A program made the position numbers and the translations under genes. A stretch of 64,000 nucleotides of DNA. It comes from Bilabrum cf. latius (lineage: Eukaryota > Bigyra: Bicosoecida > Bigyra > Bicosoecida). The notes beneath the pieces were generated by a model. It made no database searches and was not told where the DNA came from. It saw only the letters and a list, made by a program, of their open reading frames with translations. Shown piece after piece: positions 55,951 through 64,000 of this stretch. The stretch spans positions 1-64,000 of the forward strand of contig OZ237767.1 in NCBI GenBank assembly GCA_965178125.1, in the 5' to 3' direction. Each line of letters starts with the position of its first letter. Position 1 is the stretch's first letter.

Positions 55951-57636
55951 TCAACGAATCCTGCTCAGTACCAGACGGTCTTCTACGTCCTCCTCCAGCA
56001 GCGGTCTGCCCACCCACCACCCGGCCTCCTCAAGCCGATCGATCCACTGCTGGCCCAGCCCACAGCTCGCACCCCGCCCACCTTCACCCCCTGCATATTC
56101 ACGGCCTGTCTCATCGGCGAGCCTGCCAAACACCAGATCATTCGACCTCTCGATCGCCCTATCCACTAGTTCCCTGGACACCCCCCCTGCCCCCTCCCCC
56201 TCCGCCAAGATGCACCTCGCTGCCTCCGCCCTCAGGTGCCCCAGCAGCACCGCGCGCCAGTCCGCACCCACCGGGATAGACAGGCACATCTGCACGCTAC
56301 AATCACCACTTTCACCACCATCATCCCGCACCCGCGCCCACACCATGGCCCCCCGCTCCTTGTTCCCTGCTTCCATGGAGGCAGCTGCTCGGCATGCCTC
56401 CGTCGCAAGCCCGCACTGGTCGAGGTCACCTGCCTAGATCTTCGGGCTGATCACAAGCGGGATCCGGGCCTCCCACTTTGACCACCTCCGGTAGGCATCG
56501 TCAGCTGACCCAGCAGAAGGAGCAGCAGTGCCGATTCTGATTCCGAGTGCCCGGGTCACTCGAGGTGTGACGAATAGGCGCTCTGCTCTGCGGGCGTCCT
56601 CTGGACTCGGCATCATCGCGCCCCACGCAGTCTGGCTCGGCCCACTGGCACTGGATTCGCTCGACAATGGGCCAGGACCAGCAACCGCTTCAGACACATG
56701 GGGCAGGAAGGCCGCAGCGCACAGCCCCGCCCTCTCCTGGTTGAGGGTCGGGAGTGCCAGCTCTCGAAGGGCCTGCCAGAGGCAGAGCAGGTGCCCCGAC
56801 GAGATGGTCGCAAACGCAACGAGAGCGCCCACCGCTGGATCCACGGCCGATCCCTCGCACACCCAGGGAACAAACGAGGCCACCCCCATCCCCAGCGCGG
56901 TGCCTGCCACAGAGGCAGCGATCGACTGGGAGCCCGATTTGGCCGTGACATCGGCGAGCGTGCCTCCCTGGGCCAGCGACTGGTGGATGCCGGCCCTTGT
57001 GGCGCTGGCACTGAGCCAAGCCACGTTCTTGGCGACATTCGCGACGGCAGCCACGGGCAGGAACAGGCCCGGCATGAGAGGGAGTGCGCATTCCAGGAGA
57101 CAGGCGGCGTCAAGGGCCGCGGCACTCGCGAGTCGCCACCTCTTCACGTCAGTGTCGTACTTACTGCTGACTGCTCCAGCAAACAGAATGCCTCCCAGCT
57201 GCCCCAGCCCGTCCTTTAGCACCCATTGCAAGGAGGCCGCTAAGGGAACCGAGCCGGCCCCCACCCCGACCGCATGAAGCAGCGCCTGCATGGACAGCAC
57301 CCCTCCTGCTGCGGAGAGAACCGCACTTGCTCCATGCCACAGCGCATATGGCATATACGTAGGCGATACTGAGGACGGGTACCCTTTCGGGAGCAGCTGC
57401 GCCGGGATCGCAGTGGCTGCCGTACTCACTGCCCGCATTGCATCAGCAAGTTCCCATGTGGGCGGCGCAGTTTCATCCCCATCGATACGAGAGATGGATT
57501 TGCCATGCTAAGTGATTTCTACCGGTGGGATCTCGCTGACTTTCTTATTCCAATGGTGCAGGTGGCGGCAACGAAAGTGAGGCCTTGTTGTCGCGGCCAG
57601 ACGGATGCATGGACGTAAGCCCCTTGCCCGATGCAT
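55951..57636 (-). CDS. RUS (root UV-B sensitive, DUF647) family protein
   Basis: 561 residues in one exon, ATG 57636 (right after an in-frame TAA) to TGA 55951-55953, with TAGs at residues 43 and 401. The RUS domain is clear: LPKGYPSSVSPTYMPYALWH, LSMQALLHAVGVGAGSVPLA, LQWVLKDGLGQLGGILFAG and the SSKYDTDVKRWRLASAA region. RUS proteins are membrane-associated and found in plants, algae, animals and other eukaryotes; plant RUS1/RUS2 act in plastids in auxin and vitamin-B6-linked signalling. The first ~33 residues (MHRARGLRPCIRLAATTRPH...) lack acidic residues and are rich in Arg, like a mitochondrial or plastid presequence. The second TAG precedes the C-terminal ~160 residues (QQWIDRLEEAGWWVGRPLL), typical of the family, so a stop there would truncate it. 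Confidence 0.87.
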
Positions 57637-57794
57637 TTAATAAGTAATAATAAGCATCATTGCGCACACGTATATGCGCTCCGTATTCTCTGGGAGTCCA
57701 CGCGATTGAACCTGACGCCGAATTACAATGCAATGACCCACAGCAGACAGGTTTGCATGCTTTCTGGCTACACTTTTCGCAGATTTCATTGTAA

Positions 57795-59516
57795 ATGAGG
57801 TCAATTCATGCAATCACGCTCATGACAAGCTGTTTAACTGCGCTTGCGGTTCAGATTAACCAGTATAACGCCTCGATTGAGTTCGTATCCTCGGCTGGAG
57901 ATCCGAGGGTCGGCCAATTCATGAATGGAGACTACTGGGTCGTTGCCGAAGACGGGCTGGAGCTCAAAAATACAGCACCATATGTAAGATGCTTTGATTG
58001 TCTGGCAAAGCCGGACTATCCGTTCTGAAATCATAATGAGTATGACGCGCAGCATCGAATACTGCAACTCGTGGTAAAACGACACATCCCAATGTCAAGA
58101 TCGCAGTATGATGGCCAAAGGAATGGCTTTGAGATCAACTGTGACAGCATCTACCAGCAGGGCTTCGATCATCGAATCGCGGGGTTCAACGCGAGCAGGG
58201 TGCCTTCCTTGCCACGCGCTCTGAAGTCCGGGGATCGTGTCGTGAAAGGGCTGTCGCTGCCGCCAGGCAAAGTCGACCACAATATTGCGCTTTAGACAGC
58301 CATTGTCGTCACCGTGGTAGACTCGCCCCCTCCCGCTAACGCGTTCCGGCCGCCCTACTTTGGCGCGACCCCCACTGTTCCAACTGCCTGGAAGGCGAGC
58401 GCGGGAGCACCTGCTCGTGCTCGGTCACAAGGCGCGTCTCTCTACTGGCTTCTCTCGGACATGAACCTCGCACGACTGGAGAACAAGCCGCTGGCCCCGC
58501 CCCCTGGCTTCAACAACAGCGCGCGTCCCTCCTGGCGATGGGCCTCCCGGCGCTTCCAGAGGCTGCAGCTCGACCACCTCACCAACTGGGTGAGCAGGCA
58601 GATCCACCCCGTGGAAAACATGCCCGGCTACGGTGCCGACATCGCCATGGACACTGGTGATTTCGCCGCGCGGATGCTGCTCAACGACACGGCCCAGGCA
58701 GTCGGGCAGCCAGGATCACCGGCGCAGCTGGCCCTCTACGGATACGTTCAGATGGGCCTGGACATCTGGGGCATCATGTAGAACAACGGGAGCTGGCCCG
58801 CCAATGGAGGCCACGACGAGGGCAGGAAGCTGCCTCTTTCCTGGACTGCCGTGGTGCTGGGAGACGAGCACATGCAGCAGGCAGTCGCGGGCGTTGATCC
58901 GATCCGTTTCCAGGAAAGTTCCGAGATTCAGGTGCACCCCGAGAACGAGCACACGACCCCGCTGTGGGGTGCCACCACCACCGCCGACGAGGACTACTGG
59001 AAGGTGGTTGTCACCGGGGACGGGGACCGGATCGAGGCTGACCCGTATGGCTGGATTGATGGGGGCGCCTTCCCCGGTTCGTTCTATCAATACTGCTGCA
59101 ACTCGCAGACGTGGAAGATGGCGGGTCTGGTGCAGCAGCAGTCCGCACCCGTGCTGCAGACCTTCAACTTCACCCCCATGATCGATTACGTCGTCCGCTG
59201 GAACTCGATCGGGACCTGGGCCCAGCCGGACCCCTGCGCGCCCCCCACCGGCACCTGCTCCGACGGCAGCGGCAAGTGTACCGGTTACATCAACAAGCCC
59301 TGCGGCCAGGGCGGCAAGGGCAAGTGCCAGCTGTCCATGGACGGGTATAAGACGGAGTTCGGGCCCGACGGCAAGGGCGGGTGCATCCTGGACAAGGACC
59401 CATCGGACGGGACCGGGCGGTTTCCGTCCATGCATGCGCAAGACGCGAATCAGGGAGACTACGTGTCCTCATTCGCGATGGAGATGTACAAGCTTTACGG
59501 CAAGCAGCACGCGTGA
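57795..59516 (+). CDS. Secreted protein of unknown function
   Basis: Exon 1 57795-57983, intron 123 nt (GTAAGA...TCGCAG, phase 0), exon 2 58107-59516 ending TGA; 532 residues. The start MRSIHAITLMTSCLTALAVQ is a signal peptide. Recognisable blocks are GQFMNGDYWVV, then SGDRVVKGLS, TAIVVTVVDSPPPANAFRPP, DIWGIM-X-NNGSWPANGGHD and EGRKLPLSWTAVVLGD. From memory these resemble secreted proteins of bacteria and some protists with no assigned activity. The C-terminal ~110 residues are Cys/Gly-rich (GTCSDGSGKCTGYINKPCGQ). Two TAGs (58293, 58779) fall in conserved blocks: AL-X-TAIVV and IM-X-NNG. Without the intron a TGA at 58026 would end the frame. Confidence 0.72.
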
Positions 59517-59900
59517 GCTATGATTCGATCTCGAGAAGGCTGTGGAAGTGGACCCGGATCTGATCAAGAGAACGGACTCCAGTCTCACTGGTACCACGAG
59601 ACATTTGGCTTGATGATCCAGTTTGGGCTCCGCCCGCAAGTCTGCGGTGGATCCGGGTGCCGGCGTGAATACACGGCGGCCGCTGAAACGGTGGATCCTG
59701 CACCAAGCTTGCTTGTTACATACAATCCGGATACATGAAGGCTGTTTCATAATTGAGAATGGCTTTTTGCGCATTGCAACCTCTGTGCTTCACAAAATGG
59801 ACACCGGATTTCTACCTTACGCTAGATCCGGATTTCGGATCTAATTGACCAACATCCAGGGATCCGGATCCCGGATGGATTGCGGTTCAAGATCCGACAA
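59517..59900. other. Intergenic between converging genes
   Basis: 384 bp at the 3' ends of a plus-strand and a minus-strand gene. It contains another GATCC/ATCCGG cluster (59820-59900). No gene seen. Confidence 0.5.
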
Positions 59901-62900
59901 TTATCCGCTTGCACCACTAAAACGACCAACCATCGCATCCACAGCCTTCTTGACGCTAATTGGGCCGGCCAAGCGCCCCGACGCAGGGAGGTGGTACGAG
60001 GCAGATCGAATCTCATCCTCGATACATGAACCGCTACATGGAAGGGCACTTGGGTGCGCCCCCAGCGTCCAGAATGGCATCGTAGCTGCCATCTCTTCTT
60101 GCAGGCGGATACCCGCAGCCGCGAGTGCCTGCCTGGCCTAGTACGAGAGGGATCGTGGGCTCGGCACCGAGTGCAAAGAGAAAGAGATATGCTGCCTCGC
60201 ACGACTGCACAGCTCGCTGGACACACCTTCAAACAACCCGTCTGGCACCCTGTGCACCGACGGAGCGACTGCGGCCTGAAGCGCCGGGCACACTTTATAA
60301 TGAGCAATAGGAACTTTACCTGCTGCCTGGCTGCCACCGGCGGTCTGGGCATCTCCAGAAGCCAGCATGCAACGACCGCTGGCGGGGAGCTCGGCGGTGT
60401 CCGTCATTGCCGCCCTGTACGCATCAAACCACTGCAGCCACACGATCCGGGCCAGGTACCACTGGGCTCGTTTAAAATGACCCGGTGCGAGTTGGGCTTC
60501 GTGATCGGTTGCCGACTGCGGTCTGCTGTCTCGGGCGCTCCGGGGACTTGCCTAATCGTGCAACACATGGTGCAGCAAGAGGTTGTCACATGTCTGCACC
60601 AGATCACACACCATCTGACGGCAGCAAGCCTTCAGATCTGCCTGCGCCACGGGAGGCTCCTCTTCAAGCTTGCACCCGAAAAACTGGACCGAGAAGGATT
60701 CGCTAGGCTTCCACCCACACTGGTCCGTCCTCAGCCCGAGCCTGAACCTCCGTCGCACATCGAGAGCATCCGGGAGTGTCGCGGGCCCAGCTAATATTCC
60801 CTCTGTGTGCCTCTGCATGGTGCCGTGGTGGCGCTAGGTTGCACTGGCATGCCGATCCACGGAGCACGCGTGACACAGGTTCACCGTGGCAAGGCCGAGC
60901 AGGCAGGCACATGTAACCGCTGCAATGTGTGCGACTTCGAGGCTGCTTTGCGGAAGCAGTAACGCCCCTGACCCTCCCACGACCAGAATCGCAACCACCA
61001 GGCAACCACAAACGATCGTCACGTCAAGGCACTTCTCGAAATAGTCAGCCCGCCGCGAAGGTCCGAAGAGTTCGAAGACCCACTTAAGCGGCCTGAATCC
61101 GAACTCGTCCTCGAGAGGAATTTCTCCGATTTGGAGTGCAATAACTACTAATCCACACAGCCTGACTAGCTTGGTGCACACATCAAGCATAACCCCGAGA
61201 CAGTATAAAACCAAAAAAACGTACTGTCCTGCTTCAATGTCGCGCAGGTGTTGATTCCAATACGTAAATATGGGAGCTGTAAGTGGCATCGAGAAAACCA
61301 AAACTGCCACGGGAGGCACAGTGAGACACACCTTGGATGACATCAGTGCTGTGTACATTGTACGCGTAGTAGCCTCGTTTGCAGGATTGCCGCGGTTGCG
61401 ATGTCCCACGCAAAATATACCAGGGAGACTATGGCCTTGGTGTTGCAGCGCCTTCCACCACATGGAAGCAAGCACAATACTGCACAAAACGACAGCTGAC
61501 ATGCCCCATATGGGCCAATTCTGCGCCCCAAGGACAATGGATGCTGTCAACTCAGCCTGAGTGAATGCAACCTTCAGATGCTTGGATGGCGAGTAACACG
61601 GGAATCGACTTGTTCTGGTGCTCCCGGTACTCTGAGACACGACTCGTCCCGTGCCGAGCCCAGCGGCCGCGGCCTGCCACGACCGATCACTGTGCCATGC
61701 AGTGATGTCCTCTGGAAGCATATCCATGTGATCCGCCAGACACATCCGCGTATCGTCGCAAGAGGTGTACAGCCCCCTTGACACGATGCTATCCAGTTGA
61801 ATTGCCATGTACATGGCACCCACAAGCGAGCTCGCAATGCTGAGCAGCATGGTCGACGTCCACAGTGACAGGCAGGGCATTTGCGAATTCAATACCACTG
61901 AGGGTCTCCTATGCACATGTTCAGCAGCACCGCAGGACAGCCAGTTCACCGGCGGCAGGCTTGCCTCGCTGAGGTCGCCATCGGCAGGGGTGTAGTCGCT
62001 CGGGATTACGCATGCCAGGCAGTGGGTGATGGCAGACGGCAAACTGAACGGCCTGGGCATTTGTGACCAAAGCACACTTCGAACACCTCTGTCCCACAGT
62101 GGAGCGATGCACGGGCGAAGCATCCAGAAGGCCAGAGCACCCAGGCAAGCCAGCACGTGCGGCGTGCTTCTATGAAGCAGTGCGGACTGCACCTGCTCGT
62201 CGTCCAAGTCCAAACCAGCACCACCTGAAGAATCATCTGCCTCAGCTATGATCAGGCTAAACTGCATCATGGCCATGGGCATGGCACTGACCGCAACGGC
62301 AACAACCAGCCATGCAACGAGCAGAAGGCCGGCGATGGCCGAGCTTGCCCTGCACCAGGTCAGCATGCGATACCCAGTCCCCAGCTGCATCAGCCGTTTG
62401 CCCTCTTCCAGCTTCTCCTGAAGCCTCTCTCTCGAGCTGCGCTCCTCGCTGAGCGCACGATCTCGCTTTTGCTGCGTGCTCGCGACAGCAGCGGCAGTCA
62501 GGCGCATTGCGACTGAGCGATCGATCCCTTGGCCTTTGAGCATGTATTCGGGCAGACTGCGAGAGGCTGGATCGGGACCAGCACCTGCACTGGGCCGAAG
62601 TGGTGACGCAGCGGGTAGTCCGGGTACATCTGAGGGAGCTAATGCCCCTGTCATTGGGTCTGACGACGACGAAGCAGCCGGCTCGCTTGCAGCGTGAGGG
62701 GAGCTTGAGATGGAGCCCGTCCGAGAGGACTCCTGTCGCACGACTGCTTGTGTCCGCGAGCATCTGCCTGTTGCTTGATGCCTCCACTGCTTGGTTGGGC
62801 ATTCCGATCTGCGAGCCAAGATCGATTGCTCGTTCGCAATATATCCGATCCAGTCCGGCAGCTGCTTGTCCTTGCCTGGTGTCCCAAGATCCATGCTAGG

Positions 62901-63910
62901 CTTCCTGTGCATTGTGGCCGCTGTCTAGTGCATGCCGATCGCCTTGCCAATCTCGATGCACTCGAGTCTCGCCCAAAGCAAGACAGCATCTCGCAGTTGG
63001 TGGAGAGGAAGCGAAACAAGACATGCCATGGCGACAGGTCGCCCGCCCTCTTCAGCGCCATCCTCGTGGCCTGCGAGTGCGACACGAGGCAGCTCTGAGC
63101 CCGCTTTCTATTCATCTCCTCGATCACTCCTACCAGCGGTGCCGCCATCCAATGCACCTGCCCCGCGGCCCTTCGGTGCTGCTGCAGCCCTGTCGACAGC
63201 CTCGATATCGACGGGACCGTTATGCAGCAAGCCCACGAGGCCTTCCTGCTCCTGGAGGATTCCCCGGAGGGCAACAGCAGCGGGCGAGTCGTCCTCATCT
63301 TTCAGCTCTAGAATTTCACACGGAGAGAGCAATCGTCTGCCCCTTGCCGCTGCTCTCTGGTGCAAGGAGCGGCAGATTACGGCTCCCAGCCTGGTTTGGA
63401 AGGCCAGACACACAAGCTTCTCGGTCTGCCCCGGCAACTGCTGCAGCAACCGAAACAGTTTGTGCTTGTACGACATTTCAATTTGTCCGAATGAAGCTGC
63501 AATTGGTGCTGCATCTGCCAGAGGATCTCTGATCAGTACTGCGAGAACGTGAGCGAGTACCTGAACCCGACGCACCGCAGCAAACCCCCTTAGAGCAGCT
63601 GCAGGCATCTCAGCCCTCTATTGGCTCGATAAATCATACTGGCGCATCAATGCATTGCGCCAGTACGTGTCTAGCAGCTTTGCAGATGATACGCAGCGAA
63701 GAGTTGTACATGTAGCCTCGAGGCGGGCCACGTCTGGCAGCTCCAGCATGTGGTAAATCCTAGCAACAATAGCTGCGACACTTAAGTCAATTTGAGATTG
63801 TACAAGCTTGGCGCAGGATCCTTAGTAATGCAAGTACTGTCTTTGAATTCAAAATGAACCTCACCAGGCTTGAACTGGGTAAATCGCTCCAAGATGCATT
63901 GAGAAGCCAT
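59901..63910 (-). CDS. F-box-like protein with coiled coil and about eight membrane helices
   Basis: Exon 1 63865-63910 (MASQCILERFTQFKP), a short 44-nt GT-AG intron (phase 1), exon 2 59901-63820 ending TAA; 1321 residues with six TAGs (63618, 63108, 62925, 60834, 60552, 60138). Residues ~20-75 are F-box-like (SVAAIVARIYHMLELPDVAR, then LEATCTTLRCVSS and YWRNALMRQY). F-boxes link substrates to SCF ubiquitin ligases via SKP1. Then come a soluble helical segment, a disordered Ser/Pro/Ala stretch, a coiled coil (RALSEERSSRERLQEKLEEG), and between ~505 and ~1010 about eight transmembrane helices (ASSAIAGLLLVAWLVVAVAV; TIVCGCLVVAILVVGGSGAL). After the TAG at 60834 the frame continues ~310 residues in a soluble tail (HFKRAQWYLARIVWLQWFDA). 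F-box plus multipass membrane protein is an unusual pairing; the fusion rests on TAG being sense. Confidence 0.72.
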
Positions 63911-64000
63911 TGTCTCTGTCAAAGCACAGTACAGTCCCACTGATATAGCCGATAGTAATACAAGAGATGTACGGTATCTAACTCAATTTGGCTGCAGGCC

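Noticed and set aside
60136-60156. CTAGTACGAGAGGGATCG, reminiscent of the sarcin-ricin loop of large-subunit rRNA
   Set aside because: Flanks do not match rRNA and the segment lies within the coding frame of the F-box-like gene. Chance match.
1-64000. Search for a tRNA with CUA anticodon, other tRNAs, rRNA or CRISPR arrays
   Set aside because: None recognised by eye. A tRNA scan could still find one; absence here says nothing about the genome.

Overview
This window looks like the left end of a nuclear chromosome from a compact, GC-rich eukaryote, most likely a free-living protist or alga. It opens with about 1 kb of CCCTAA telomere. Behind that lies a mosaic subtelomere to about 12.9 kb, then a gene-dense arm with few, short GT-AG introns. 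I cannot name the organism. No rRNA, tRNA or CRISPR was recognised. One 200-base N gap (53681-53880) has a short AT-rich bacterial-looking segment against its left edge.

The main result is that TAG is not a stop codon here. In fifteen gene models I counted 78 in-frame TAG codons by hand and no in-frame TAA or TGA. Examples are SPT6 (7 in one 7.05-kb frame), a WW-domain protein (12), a 3066-residue IPT-repeat membrane protein (12), an ankyrin protein (8), an F-box-like multipass membrane protein (6) and an SLC10-type transporter (4). Real ends are TGA (most genes) or TAA (at least two). Read with the standard code these genes shatter into dozens of fragments. Aligned contexts (WW, ankyrin, a secreted-protein family, IPT, Q-rich runs) favour glutamine; one SPT6 position fits leucine better, so the amino acid still needs proof.

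Layout. 1-977 telomere. 978-2020 subtelomeric units and an interstitial telomere. 1840-3962 an unrecognised minus-strand gene whose 3' end runs into that telomere array. 5329-6948 an unrecognised plus-strand gene with an Ala/Pro repeat. 7016-12490 modules of 331-bp units, a 312-bp end unit, an AT-rich linker and interstitial telomere. 12498-12922 a 53-bp tandem repeat. 14163-16003 ankyrin protein. 16784-17514 unknown gene that has captured a piece of the NAGLU gene. 17738-22611 secreted/type-I membrane protein. 24083-28340 NAGLU (GH89) then SLC10-type transporter, both minus. 28672-32061 WW protein. 32275-33288 PH/NPF protein. 33489-40541 SPT6. 40815-41598 small membrane protein. 42006-51206 giant membrane protein. 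51507-54848 two paralogous unknown genes either side of the bacterial segment and gap. 55224-55812 dUTPase. 55951-57636 RUS/DUF647 protein. 57795-59516 secreted protein. 59901-63910 F-box-like/8-TM protein.

The genes do not form one pathway. They cover nucleotide-pool sanitation, transcription elongation, lysosomal-type glycan breakdown, solute transport and large surface or membrane proteins. All translations, splice sites and counts were made by eye and need computational confirmation. X below stands for a UAG-encoded residue.
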